In this document: positions 44,520 to 53,675 of the stretch, in pieces | How positions within the stretch are numbered: the stretch's first letter is position 1 | Layout of the letters: each line of letters starts with the position of its first letter | From: Deltaproteobacteria bacterium | GTDB taxonomy: Bacteria > Myxococcota_A > UBA796 > CAJQPC01 | Assembly: GCA_016717595.1 (NCBI GenBank) | Contig: JADKFE010000010.1 | Coordinates: 79,574 to 143,573 of the forward strand | DNA: 64,000 bases | Direction: 5' to 3' | The notes under the pieces: generated by a model | What the model saw: the letters and a program-made list of their open reading frames with translations, nothing else | Told to the model about the DNA's origin: nothing | Databases searched by the model: none | Translations under genes and position numbers: made by a program

Positions 44520-45514
44520 CGGACCTCATACTCGAAGGTCTGCCGCTTGTTTCGCCGGGAGACCTCGAAGGTGAAGTTGGACTCGCTCTGAAGGCTCTGA
44601 AAGGCGGAGAGCGCCTGGTCGGGGCTGGTGAGACCCATCCCGTTGACCTGGTGCACGATGTCGCCGTTCTTGATGCCCAGCTTGTCGAAGATGCTGCCAC
44701 GACGGATCGCGCTTAAGCGATACCCGTCGACCTCACCGTCCGCTCCGCGATGCGGGACGACCCGCACCTTAGAGGCCAAGGAGTCGATGTTCGCCATCGC
44801 GTCCTCAAGCAGCTTTCGCTCGACGATGAACTTGTTGTCGCCCTCTTTGGTGATGCCGCCGTCGGACTCACCCGCGGGCTCGGGCTCGGAGGCGGGCCGG
44901 GGTTTGGCCTCACCCTTCGCGCCCATCTCGATGTACTCAAGCTCCCCGGTGCCACGATCGATCCAGACCTTCTTGGCCTCGATGCGTACGATCTTGCCCT
45001 CACCGCCCTCTAAGGTGTCGCCGACGCCATACCCTTGGCTGCGGCTCTCGCGGTCGTCTTTGGCGATGAGCGCTGAGGAGAACAGCTCGGGCTCGGCCAC
45101 CATGGTGGCGATGAGCACATACCGAAGCTCGCTCGCGCCGACCTCGCCGCCGGCCACGCCGTCCGCCGTGGCGCCGACCTTGGTGGAGTCAAAGATGGAC
45201 CGCCGCACGAAGGGATCGACGAGGTCACTCTTGCTGAGCCGACGGGCGCTGGCGACGGGGTTGTCTTCAGGGGGCGGCGGCGCGTCGTCGGGGCCAGGCT
45301 CGGCGTTCTCAGGAGCGCCGCCCTCGGCCATCGGCTCGTCCCCGGCGACGACGGGGCTCGCGTCGATGGGCTCAGCGCCTTCAGGCAACGTGAACACCAC
45401 ACGCTTGAGCGTCTGGTTGAGGGTGGCCGCCGACAAGAACGACGTCAGCGCGATCATGGCCGCGCCCGCTTGGACGCGCCGAGTCTGGAGCAGAGCTTTG
45501 AGGGCCACGATCAC
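44516..45514 (-). CDS. gspC: Type II secretion protein GspC with PDZ domain
   Basis: The 332-aa inner-membrane protein has one transmembrane helix (GAAMIALTSFLSAATLNQ), a Pro/Glu/Ala linker (about 50-95), the HR domain (about 110-200), and a PDZ domain with YRLSAIRRGSIFDKLG and NGDIVHQVNGMGL. GspC bridges the platform to the secretin and helps select substrates. First gene of the gspC-N operon, starting 271 bp from the divergent NUDIX gene. Confidence 0.88.
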   Translation of the reverse strand: MIVALKALLQTRRVQAGAAMIALTSFLSAATLNQTLKRVVFTLPEGAEPIDASPVVAGDEPMAEGGAPENAEPGPDDAPPPPEDNPVASARRLSKSDLVDPFVRRSIFDSTKVGATADGVAGGEVGASELRYVLIATMVAEPELFSSALIAKDDRESRSQGYGVGDTLEGGEGKIVRIEAKKVWIDRGTGELEYIEMGAKGEAKPRPASEPEPAGESDGGITKEGDNKFIVERKLLEDAMANIDSLASKVRVVPHRGADGEVDGYRLSAIRRGSIFDKLGIKNGDIVHQVNGMGLTSPDQALSAFQSLQSESNFTFEVSRRNKRQTFEYEVR

Positions 45515-45785
45515 GAAGACTCTCCTGACCTTTGCCGATGCAAGATCCGGGCCAGCTTTGGAGGTGCTCAGGCTGCCGTCGGGGCCTCGGGTTCGCGACA
45601 GCGTGTCATCAGCGACCGGGGGAGGGCCCAGGGCCGTGACAAGTTGTCATCGCGTGCTCGACCGCGCCGACTTGAGCCCGTTAACCGCTCCGGCGGGCCG
45701 CCGCCCGGTCTCAGAGGGCCGCTCCCCGAGAGTTTCCGAGCCCAAGCCTTCTAGCCCCGCCGCCGAGGCGGTTATCTTGCGCGGC
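45515..45785. promoter_or_regulatory. Divergent promoter region of the gsp operon with a palindrome
   Basis: This 271-bp region separates gspC (minus) from the NUDIX gene (plus) and must hold the main gsp promoter. It contains a near-centred palindrome, TGACAA-G-TTGTCA (45637-45649), and a related GACA-GCG-TGTC at 45597-45607, 40 bp apart. Both fit dimeric repressor sites. I found no sigma-54 GG-N10-GC element, so the pilS-pilR pair may not control this promoter. No gene is supported here. Confidence 0.5.
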
Positions 45786-46274
45786 ATGTCTCGCAGCCCG
45801 ATCCCCACCTGGACCTTCGCCCTCGTCGCTGTGCGGCGAGAAGATCAATTCCTGCTTGTACAAGAAGACAAGAAGGAGAAGCCTTGGTATCTGCCCGCCG
45901 GACGGGTGGAGGCCGGGGAGAGCCTCGTGGACGGCGCCGTTCGCGAGACGATGGAGGAGGCCGGGGTGCCCGTGGCCATCGACGGCGTGGTGCGCATCGA
46001 GCACACCCCGGCGTCGAAAGACAACTCCCGTCTTCGGGTGTTCTTCACCGGCCACGCCATTGATGACCGGCCCCCCAAGTCGGTGCCGCGCAAAGACACC
46101 CTGCGGGCGGCGTGGTTCACCCTCGATCAGATCCGGCAGCTCAAGCTGCGCAACACCGAGGCCTTGGAGATCTGCGAGTACCTCGCCGCGGGCGGGCCGG
46201 TGTACCCCATCGCGCTCCTCGCGCCCAAAGGCTCCGCGCCCTTCGCGGCGACTGCGGCGGATCAGCGGGGCTGA
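45786..46274 (+). CDS. NUDIX hydrolase
   Basis: The 162-aa protein has the complete Nudix box G-x5-E-x7-REUxEExGU as GRVEAGESLVDGAVRET followed by MEEAGV. WTFALVAVRREDQFLLVQED precedes it. NUDIX enzymes hydrolyse nucleoside diphosphates linked to other groups. The exact substrate cannot be read. Its C-terminus overlaps the convergent lipoprotein gene by 13 bp. Confidence 0.88.
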   Translation: MSRSPIPTWTFALVAVRREDQFLLVQEDKKEKPWYLPAGRVEAGESLVDGAVRETMEEAGVPVAIDGVVRIEHTPASKDNSRLRVFFTGHAIDDRPPKSVPRKDTLRAAWFTLDQIRQLKLRNTEALEICEYLAAGGPVYPIALLAPKGSAPFAATAADQRG

Positions 46275-46873
46275 GCCTCAGGCGCCTCTTCTAGGGGCAC
46301 CTCTTCCGCTGGCGGCGGCTCCGCTGGCGGCGGCGTGCGTAGGGTCTCGATCAAGAAGAGCAGGCCCGGGTCGGGCAGCTCGACGTGCAGCGCCGTGAGG
46401 GCGAGGATCGCCTCATCCACACGATCCTCAGCGACGAGCGCCAAGGCCGCGTCGTGTTTGGCCTGGGCGGCGAGCAGGCCCACGGCGAGGCGCTGGCCGT
46501 CGGGGCCGTCTACGACGCTGAGGCGCTGGGGGCGGTCGATGTGGGGCAGATCCGCCACCTCGTCGATGACGAAGCTCGCCGGGTTCACCTCGGGCTCGCT
46601 GCGCACGACCGTCACGGCGTTGCCTTCGATCGCCTCGACGCGGCAGGCGCTCGACGCCCGGATCACCCCGTAGCCCTTGAGGCTCAAGGCCATCATCCCG
46701 GGGCTCATGGCGGTCTGCTGATCCCAGGCGAGGAGCTCCTCGGCGACGACCTTGTCCGCGAGGATCTGCCGGGCCGGAGCGTCGATGGAGAGCCCCGGGA
46801 GCGCCTCACATACCGAGACGGCGAGGGGGGCGAGGCCAGGGCCGCAGCCCACGAGCAGGGCCAACAGGAGCAT
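46262..46873 (-). CDS. Predicted lipoprotein
   Basis: From the ATG at 46873 the product is 203 aa, with a very short lipoprotein signal MLLLALLVGCG; the Cys at residue 10 would be lipidated. The mature part is mainly hydrophobic/acidic with LLFLIETLRTPPPAEPP before a Pro/Glu tail. No known domain is visible. It is convergent with the NUDIX gene and divergent from uvrB, 106 bp apart. Confidence 0.68.
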   Translation of the reverse strand: MLLLALLVGCGPGLAPLAVSVCEALPGLSIDAPARQILADKVVAEELLAWDQQTAMSPGMMALSLKGYGVIRASSACRVEAIEGNAVTVVRSEPEVNPASFVIDEVADLPHIDRPQRLSVVDGPDGQRLAVGLLAAQAKHDAALALVAEDRVDEAILALTALHVELPDPGLLFLIETLRTPPPAEPPPAEEVPLEEAPEAQPR

Positions 46874-46979
46874 ACACACCTCAGGTCGTCTGGCCGTACC
46901 CCATATCCGGGCGGCGGCGCGCCGGGGATGGACTGTTGGCCTGTTCAGTTGGCCCGGCGCGAGATACAACCGCGGCTCT

Positions 46980-49115
46980 ATGCAGATCACGCTCAACGCG
47001 CCCTTCGCCCCCGCCGGGGACCAGCCCAAGGCCATCGCGACGCTCACCGAGGGCCTCGCCCGGGGGGAGAAGCACCAGGTCCTCCTGGGCATCACCGGCT
47101 CGGGCAAGACGATGACCATCGCGCATGTCATCGCGAACAGCCAGCGCCCAACGCTCGTGCTGGCCCACAACAAGACCCTCGCCGCCCAGCTCTTCGGCGA
47201 GCTCAAGAACCTCTTCCCCCAGAACTGCGTCGAGTACTTCGTCTCGTACTTCGACTACTACCAGCCCGAGGCCTACGTCCCGTCCTCCGACACCTACATC
47301 GAGAAGGACAGCCTCATCAACGAGCGCATCGACAAGCTGCGCCACGCCGCCACCCGGGCGCTCTTGGAGCGCCGCGACGTGATCATCGTCGCGTCCGTGA
47401 GCTGCATCTACGGCCTTGGATCTCCCGAGGCGTACAGCAACATGCTGCTGCGCTTAGAGAAAGGCCAGCGGGTGAGCCGCGAGGCCATCCTGCGGAAGCT
47501 CGTCGAGATTCAGTACACCCGCAACGACATGGACTTCCACCGGGGCACCTTCCGCGCCCGGGGCGACGTCATCGAGATCTTCCCCGCCCACGAACAAGAC
47601 CACGCCCTGCGGGTGGAGCTCTGGGGCGACGAGGTCGAGGCGATCTCGGTCATCGACCCTCTGCGCGGCGTTCGTTTGGAGGCGCTGGACCTCTGCTGCA
47701 TCTACCCGGCCTCGCACTACGTCACCCCCAAGTCGCAGACCGATCGGGCCGTGGCGTCGATTCGGGCCGAGCTTGTCGAGCGCCTCGCGACGCTGAACGC
47801 CGAGAACAAGCTCGTCGAGGCCCAACGTCTTGAGCAGCGTGTTCAGTACGACCTGGAGATGATCGAAGAGCTCGGCTACTGCTCGGGCATCGAGAACTAC
47901 TCTCGGCACCTCACCGCGTCTGCCGAGGGCGCCCCGCCGCCAAACCTGCTGTCGTACTTCCCAAAGGACTGGCTGCTCGTCGTGGACGAGTCCCACGTCA
48001 GCTTGCCCCAGGTCCAGGGCATGTACGTCGGCGACCGCAACCGCAAAGAGACCCTCGTGCGGTACGGCTTCCGCCTGCCGAGCGCCATGGACAACCGCCC
48101 CCTACGTTTTGACGAGTTTGAGGAGCGGGTGAACCAGGTCATCTACGTGAGCGCTACGCCGGGCCCGTATGAGCTGGAGAAGGCCGGGGATCAGCTCGTG
48201 GAGCAGGTGATCCGCCCCACGGGCCTGCTCGACCCCTTGGTGGAGGTGCGCCCGGCGGTCACCCAGGTAGACGACCTCCTCGCCGAGCTTCGCCTCGTGA
48301 TCAGCCAAGGCTGGCGCGCGCTGGTCACCACGCTCACCAAACGCCTGGCGCAGGAGCTCACCGACTACTTCCGCGAGCTGGGCCTGCGGGTGCGCTACTT
48401 ACACAGCGACGTAGACACCTTAGAGCGCATGGAGATCCTGCGGGATCTGCGCCTGGGCGAGTTCGACGTGCTCGTGGGCATCAACCTCTTGCGAGAGGGC
48501 CTCGATCTCCCCGAGGTCGCCCTGGTGGCCATCCTCGACGCCGACAAAGAGGGCTACCTGCGCAGCGAGCGCAGCCTCATCCAGACCATCGGCCGCGCCG
48601 CGCGAAACGTCGAGGGCCGCTGCATCCTCTACGCCGACCGGGTCACGGAGTCGATGCGGAAGGCGATGTACGAGACCGCCCGCCGCCGGACGATTCAAGA
48701 GGCGTACAACCTTGAGCACGGCATCACGCCCCGCACCATCGTGCGCGCCATCGAGAGCCACCTCGCCGACATGTTGGGCGGCACCACCGACACCGGCGCC
48801 GAGGCCAAGCTCGCCGCCGATGGCGCCTCCCGGGCCCCTGAAGACGCCAAGAGCCTGCCGCTCACGGCGATCCCCGAGACGCTCAAGCGCCTACGCGCCG
48901 AGATGAAGGCCGCCGCCGAGCGCCTCGACTTTGAGGAGGCCGCCCGCCTGCGCGACCGCTTGCGCGCCTTAGAGAGCTGGGCGATGGAGCTCTCGGGTGA
49001 GCTGCCCAGCGAAGAGCGCACCATCGGCGCCCGGGCCGCCGCCGCCTCCAAGGCCGATCCTGGCCAAAAAGCCCCCCGCCGCACCTCCAAAGGCCGCCCT
49101 CCCCGGCATAAGTGA
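46980..49115 (+). CDS. uvrB: Excinuclease ABC subunit B
   Basis: The 711-aa protein is UvrB, which verifies DNA damage and forms the pre-incision complex with UvrC. Walker A GITGSGKT (K43), the beta-hairpin YFDYYQPEAYVPSSDTYIEK, helicase motifs such as LVVDESHVSLPQ and QTIGRAARN, and the C-terminal UVR domain (AAAERLDFEEAARLRDRLRAL) are intact. A basic 35-residue tail exceeds the usual length. The ATG at 46980 matches the family N-terminus. Confidence 0.97.
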   Translation: MQITLNAPFAPAGDQPKAIATLTEGLARGEKHQVLLGITGSGKTMTIAHVIANSQRPTLVLAHNKTLAAQLFGELKNLFPQNCVEYFVSYFDYYQPEAYVPSSDTYIEKDSLINERIDKLRHAATRALLERRDVIIVASVSCIYGLGSPEAYSNMLLRLEKGQRVSREAILRKLVEIQYTRNDMDFHRGTFRARGDVIEIFPAHEQDHALRVELWGDEVEAISVIDPLRGVRLEALDLCCIYPASHYVTPKSQTDRAVASIRAELVERLATLNAENKLVEAQRLEQRVQYDLEMIEELGYCSGIENYSRHLTASAEGAPPPNLLSYFPKDWLLVVDESHVSLPQVQGMYVGDRNRKETLVRYGFRLPSAMDNRPLRFDEFEERVNQVIYVSATPGPYELEKAGDQLVEQVIRPTGLLDPLVEVRPAVTQVDDLLAELRLVISQGWRALVTTLTKRLAQELTDYFRELGLRVRYLHSDVDTLERMEILRDLRLGEFDVLVGINLLREGLDLPEVALVAILDADKEGYLRSERSLIQTIGRAARNVEGRCILYADRVTESMRKAMYETARRRTIQEAYNLEHGITPRTIVRAIESHLADMLGGTTDTGAEAKLAADGASRAPEDAKSLPLTAIPETLKRLRAEMKAAAERLDFEEAARLRDRLRALESWAMELSGELPSEERTIGARAAAASKADPGQKAPRRTSKGRPPRHK

Positions 49116-49124
49116 AGGTTCCCC

Positions 49125-49421
49125 ATGCTCCTCCTGATGTTTGTGATCGGCTGCGGCTACTCCGTCGAGGCCTGGTGGACCGATCTCGCTGAGGCCCACT
49201 GCCGCTGCGTGGCGCCTGAAGACTGGCGCGAGTGTCTGGACGAGCAGATGGTGATCTACGAGTCCACGCCGGAGTGGGAGGCCTGCCACGATGAGGCCGC
49301 GCCCGTAGACCGCGAGGCCGTTCGGGAGTGGACAAAAGACTACTCAGACGCCTGCCGCACCCCGTCCGAGCCCGCGCCCGAGCCCGAGGACCCGAACTGG
49401 GTCGACGCCTGTGAGCTCTGA
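49125..49421 (+). CDS. Small Cys-rich lipoprotein
   Basis: The 98-aa product has a minimal signal MLLLMFVIGCGYS with a lipobox Cys at residue 10. The mature region has Cys residues (AHCRCVAPEDWRECLDEQM, ACHDEA, DACRTP, DACEL) that probably form disulphides, and an acidic Pro-rich tail. It starts 9 bp after uvrB and its stop is joined to the next gene's GTG start, so it is probably translated in the uvrB transcript. Function unknown. Confidence 0.6.
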   Translation: MLLLMFVIGCGYSVEAWWTDLAEAHCRCVAPEDWRECLDEQMVIYESTPEWEACHDEAAPVDREAVREWTKDYSDACRTPSEPAPEPEDPNWVDACEL

Positions 49422-50072
49422 GTGAGCCTACGCGTCTGGGTCTGCCTCGACCAACACGACCTTGAGCACCTGGCCCTGGCCGCTGTGCGAGCGGCCATGC
49501 CCGCTGAGCGGCTGCACCCCGCCGCGCGCCTGCACCTCCAGATCTCCCCGCCAATCACCCCCGGCGAGCTCTTCCGGCATGGCTCCGTCGAGCCCCCGCG
49601 CCTGCGCCTGATGGCCCTGCGCAACAGCGACCGCCGCGGCCGCCTGCTCGACCCGCTGGGCGAAGAGGCGCTCTCGTTGGCGCCGCAAGGCCCCGTCGCC
49701 CGGGGCGGTCTGCCGTGGGTCGAAGAGCTCGGCTGCCCCGCGCTCTCCAAGGCCCTCGGCGCCTGCCTGCTTTTGTGCTGGGAGGAGTCGCCGAGCCTCG
49801 CCTACGCCGCGCTCTACCGCCAAGGCCGCTGCCAGTGGTCTCTGGCCCTGCGCCCGTTCAAGGACGTCGTGCGGTTTGACGGCGGCCGCGCCTGGCGCGA
49901 CAAGGGCCGCCTCGTCGCCGATGGTGACCGCGCCGAGATCATCCGCCTGGGCTTTGAGAAGCTCTTGACGGAGCCCCTGCCGATCGATCCCGACGAGGCC
50001 CTCGTCTTGCCCGACGTGCTCGCCGAGGCGCTCATGGGAGCGCCCGACGTGCCCCTGAAGTTGAAGACTTAG
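49422..50072 (+). CDS. Hypothetical protein
   Basis: The 216-aa product starts with GTG directly after the upstream stop codon. It begins with VWVCLDQHDLEHLALAAVRA, and the remainder is an alpha/beta protein with no signal, membrane helix or motif I recognise. Frequent Leu/Arg/Ala. It may form an operon with uvrB and the small lipoprotein. It is convergent with eno, six bases apart. Confidence 0.6.
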   Translation: MSLRVWVCLDQHDLEHLALAAVRAAMPAERLHPAARLHLQISPPITPGELFRHGSVEPPRLRLMALRNSDRRGRLLDPLGEEALSLAPQGPVARGGLPWVEELGCPALSKALGACLLLCWEESPSLAYAALYRQGRCQWSLALRPFKDVVRFDGGRAWRDKGRLVADGDRAEIIRLGFEKLLTEPLPIDPDEALVLPDVLAEALMGAPDVPLKLKT

Positions 50073-50078
50073 CGGGTC

Positions 50079-51347
50079 TCAGCGCTTGAGCGCGCGGCGG
50101 CCCAGGTAACGAGCGGCCTCACCCAGCTCATCCTCGATGCGCAAGAGCTGGTTGTACTTCGCGATGCGGTCGGTGCGGCAGGCCGAGCCGGTCTTGATCA
50201 GCCCCGTGCCCGCGGCGACGGCGAGATCGGCGATGAAGGTGTCTTCGGACTCGCCAGAGCGGTGGGACGAGATCGTGGTGTAGCCGGCCTTCTGGGCCAT
50301 CTGAATGGCGTCCAGCGTCTCGGTGACCGTGCCGATCTGGTTGAGCTTGATGAGGATGGAGTTGGCGACCCCACGCTCAATGCCGTCGCTCAGGCGCTTG
50401 AGGTTGGTGACGAAGAGGTCGTCGCCGACGATCTGCACCCGGCCGCCGAGGCGGTCGGTGAGGAGCTTCCAGCCCTCCCAGTCGTCTTCAGCGAGGCCGT
50501 CCTCGATGGACAACAGCGGGAAGCGGTCACACCAGCCGACGTAGTGCTCCACGACCTCGGCGGAGGTCATCTGCACGCCGCCGAAGGTGTACACGCCGTC
50601 TTTGTACAGCTCGTTCGCCGCGACGTCCAAGGCCAGGACGACCTGCTCGCCGAGCTTGTAGCCCGCGGCCTCCACGGCCTCACAGACCAACGAGAGGCCA
50701 TCTTCGTTCGACGGCAGGTCGGGGGCGAAGCCGCCCTCGTCGCCTACGCCCGTGGCGAGCTTGCGCTTCTTGAGCACGCTCTTGAGGGTGTGGAAGACCT
50801 CAACCCCGCAGCGCAGGCCGTCGGAGAAGGTCTCGAAGCCCACGGGGAGGATCATAAACTCTTGCACGTCGACGTTGTTGTCGGCGTGGGCGCCGCCGTT
50901 GATGATGTTCATCATCGGCACGGGCAGGGTCTTGGCGTTGGTGCCGCCCAGGTAGCGGTAGAGCGGCAGGTCGAGGTGCAGGGCGGCGGCCTTGGCCACG
51001 GCCATGCTCACGCCGAGGATGGAGTTTGCGCCATACCGCGACTTGTTCGCCGTGCCGTCGAGGTCGATGAGCATCTTGTCGATGGTGGGCTGATCCCGGG
51101 CGTCGAGGCCGATGAGGTGGTGCGACAGCGTGTCGTTGACGTGGCCCACCGCCTTGGTGACCCCTTTGCCTTTCCAGGCCGCGCCGCCGTCGCGAAGCTC
51201 GATCGCCTCGTGCTCTCCGGTGGACGCGCCGGAGGGGACGATCGCCCGGCCTACGGCGCCGTCGTCCAAGGTGACCTCGACCTCTACCGTCGGATTGCCA
51301 CGGGAGTCGAGCACTTGCCGGGCGTAGACCTCATAGATCGCAGACAT
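50079..51347 (-). CDS. eno: Enolase
   Basis: The 422-aa cytoplasmic enzyme converts 2-phosphoglycerate to phosphoenolpyruvate. VYARQVLDSRGNPTVEVEV, GDEGGFAPDL, SIEDGLAEDDW, LIKLNQIGTVTETL (signature with the catalytic lysine) and SHRSGESEDTFIADL are all conserved. AGGAGG lies six bases upstream of the ATG at 51347. It is divergent from the TPR lipoprotein gene. Confidence 0.97.
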   Translation of the reverse strand: MSAIYEVYARQVLDSRGNPTVEVEVTLDDGAVGRAIVPSGASTGEHEAIELRDGGAAWKGKGVTKAVGHVNDTLSHHLIGLDARDQPTIDKMLIDLDGTANKSRYGANSILGVSMAVAKAAALHLDLPLYRYLGGTNAKTLPVPMMNIINGGAHADNNVDVQEFMILPVGFETFSDGLRCGVEVFHTLKSVLKKRKLATGVGDEGGFAPDLPSNEDGLSLVCEAVEAAGYKLGEQVVLALDVAANELYKDGVYTFGGVQMTSAEVVEHYVGWCDRFPLLSIEDGLAEDDWEGWKLLTDRLGGRVQIVGDDLFVTNLKRLSDGIERGVANSILIKLNQIGTVTETLDAIQMAQKAGYTTISSHRSGESEDTFIADLAVAAGTGLIKTGSACRTDRIAKYNQLLRIEDELGEAARYLGRRALKR

Positions 51348-51431
51348 GATGCCTCCTGAATTGTCGTGAAGGGGGTTAGCATGGACCGCCTGATGAAGCA
51401 CCCGGCACAACAAAGCCCCAAGGGACATCCG

Positions 51432-53675
51432 ATGCGTGCGCTTCAATTGAGCCTCCTGTTCGTCCTCCTCCCCGCCTGCGCTGGAGAGCTGCGTTACGCC
51501 AAACGTGCGCTCCAAGAGGGCACACACGCCCCCGCCGTGCGCGCCGGGATCGCCCCCGAGACGCTCTACGGCGGCAGCGCTGAGGTCACGCTCACCGGCC
51601 CCGTCGTGCTGCCGCTGGTGATCGCGTCGCCCGATGACGCCTCGCCGCTCGTGCGGGTGCGCCTCGGCGAAGGCGAGGCCGCCAAGGATCACCTCTTCAT
51701 TCTTGATCCTTCCGTGGGGCTCAGCGAGGTCAGCGACGGCGTGGTCGAGACCTTGGGCCTCAAGCCCAAGCAGCGCAGCGTAGACGGCTGGATCGGCGAT
51801 CCCGAGGCCCCCGACGCCTACGTCAAGCTCGACGGCGTGCAGCTCGCCGAGGGCGCGGTCATCGACGGGCTGTGGGCGAAGACCGGCTACACCCGCAAGA
51901 TCGGCGGGCTCACCATCGACGGCGTGATCGGCCTCGGCGGCCTGCCGCAGCTCGCGGGGGCGCTCTCTCGCACCAAAGGCACCCTCACCCTGGCCCCGGT
52001 CTCAAGCGCCCAGGCCGTGCTCAACGAGATCAAGGGGCGTGAGGTCAGCGTGAGCCGCAGCCTCGGCGGCGCCGTGACTCAAGGAAGAGTCACCATCGGC
52101 TACAACGTCCCCACCACCTTCCTCGTCCCCGTCACCATCGGCGGCAAAGACGGCGTCGCGGCCTTGGCGCTCAGCGGCAGCCTCAAGAGCGGGCCCATGG
52201 CCGAGCTGAGCCGCCCCTTGCTGGACTCCGCCGCGGCGCTCACCACCTTGGGCAACCTGCGCGTCGTGCAGTCGAGCCTCGCCCTTGGCGGCGAGACGAT
52301 GAGCGTCACGGCGATGGAGACCCTCGACCTTCGCGGCTTCGCCCAGGAGCCCTACGACGTCGTCCTGCGCGCCCAGGTCACCGGGGCCTGGGATCTCGCC
52401 TGGGACTTCAACGCCGGGGTGCTCCGGTTTGCCCCGGCGAGCCGCCCCGACCGCACCGCGCCGCCCGCGCCCCTCGACCCCAAGAAGCCGATCCCCGCCG
52501 ACCGCGCCCAGGCGCTCAAGGTGGAGAACCTGCTCAAGAAGCTTGAGCCCGACCCAAAGACCGGCGAGCCGCCCAAGCCCGAGGCCCTCGCGGGCACCCA
52601 CCGCGCCTTGGCGACGGTGTACAGCGGCTTGGAGGGCTTTGAGGCCAAGGCCTTGGAGCACGCCACCCTCGCCCAGACCACCTGGCCCGAGGCCTGCGCC
52701 TCGGAGCAGCTCCTGGGTGAGCTGCGCTGGTCCGCCGGAGACGCCGCCGCCGCCGCCCGGCACTACGAGCGCGCCGTGAGCCTGTACGGCGCGTGGATCG
52801 AGCTCCCCCGGGACGAGCGTAAACAGCACCAAGAGGCCAAGGCCGAGGCCGAGAAGAAGGGCGAGACCTACGCGGGCCCCGCGCCCCAAGACGGCGCCTG
52901 CGCCAGCGCGCGCTCCGATTGGGCCAAGGCGCTCTTCGCCCAAGGCCAACACGACGCCGTGCTCAAGCTCTACGACGAGGGCCTGAACGACCCCCGCCCG
53001 CGCCTCGCGCTGGACATGGAGCTCGCGCTCTTGGCGGGCAACGTCCACCTCAGCCGCGGGGATGACCGCGCCGCTGAAGCGGCCTACCTCCAGGCCTTAC
53101 GCCGCGGCGGCGCCACGGATCCGCGCGTGCTCCTGGGCCTCGGCCTCGCCCAACACGGCGATCCCCAGACCGCTGACGCCGCGCTCAACAACCTGAGCGA
53201 GGCCGTCTGGCGGGGCGGCGGGATCATCGCCGTGCGCGCCTTGGCCCAGGTGAGCGCCGCCGCTTCAGACCCAACGGCCCGGCTCAACGACGCCCAGGCC
53301 CTCGCCAAGACGTATGAGACCTCCCCTGTGGCCGAGCTGCTCGTCGCCGAGCTGCTGGCGCGCACCGCTCAGGATCCCGTCGAGGCCGCCACCATCGCCG
53401 TCGCCCGCGCCGAGGTCGGCCTGCGCGCGGGCCGGGGTGGAGACGAGCTCCTCGCCACCTACGCCTACGCCTTGGCCCTCAAGGGTGACCTCCCCGCCGC
53501 CCGGGCCCTCGCTGAAGCCCAGGCCAAACAAGATCCCGACTCCGCGGAGTGGCTGATCGTGCTCGCCCAGCTCGCCTCCGCCGCGGGTGACGCCGAGTCC
53601 GCCGCCCGCTACGTCCGCCTCGCCGCCCAGCGCGCCCCCGACAACCCCGCCTTGGCTCTGGCCTTGCGTGACTGA
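51432..53675 (+). CDS. Lipoprotein with retropepsin-like and TPR regions
   Basis: From the ATG at 51432 the product is 747 aa. The signal LSLLFVLLPACAG has a lipobox. Residues about 60-330 resemble paired retropepsin-like domains: DHLFILDPSVGLSEVSDGVV corresponds to an aspartyl-protease active-site strand, but DPS replaces the catalytic DTG. The second half (about 360-745) contains TPR-like repeats rich in Ala (for example ALEHATLAQTTWPEACASEQ and GDDRAAEAAYLQALRRG). It is probably a non-catalytic scaffold. The desaturase gene starts inside its last codons. Confidence 0.7.
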   Translation: MRALQLSLLFVLLPACAGELRYAKRALQEGTHAPAVRAGIAPETLYGGSAEVTLTGPVVLPLVIASPDDASPLVRVRLGEGEAAKDHLFILDPSVGLSEVSDGVVETLGLKPKQRSVDGWIGDPEAPDAYVKLDGVQLAEGAVIDGLWAKTGYTRKIGGLTIDGVIGLGGLPQLAGALSRTKGTLTLAPVSSAQAVLNEIKGREVSVSRSLGGAVTQGRVTIGYNVPTTFLVPVTIGGKDGVAALALSGSLKSGPMAELSRPLLDSAAALTTLGNLRVVQSSLALGGETMSVTAMETLDLRGFAQEPYDVVLRAQVTGAWDLAWDFNAGVLRFAPASRPDRTAPPAPLDPKKPIPADRAQALKVENLLKKLEPDPKTGEPPKPEALAGTHRALATVYSGLEGFEAKALEHATLAQTTWPEACASEQLLGELRWSAGDAAAAARHYERAVSLYGAWIELPRDERKQHQEAKAEAEKKGETYAGPAPQDGACASARSDWAKALFAQGQHDAVLKLYDEGLNDPRPRLALDMELALLAGNVHLSRGDDRAAEAAYLQALRRGGATDPRVLLGLGLAQHGDPQTADAALNNLSEAVWRGGGIIAVRALAQVSAAASDPTARLNDAQALAKTYETSPVAELLVAELLARTAQDPVEAATIAVARAEVGLRAGRGGDELLATYAYALALKGDLPAARALAEAQAKQDPDSAEWLIVLAQLASAAGDAESAARYVRLAAQRAPDNPALALALRD

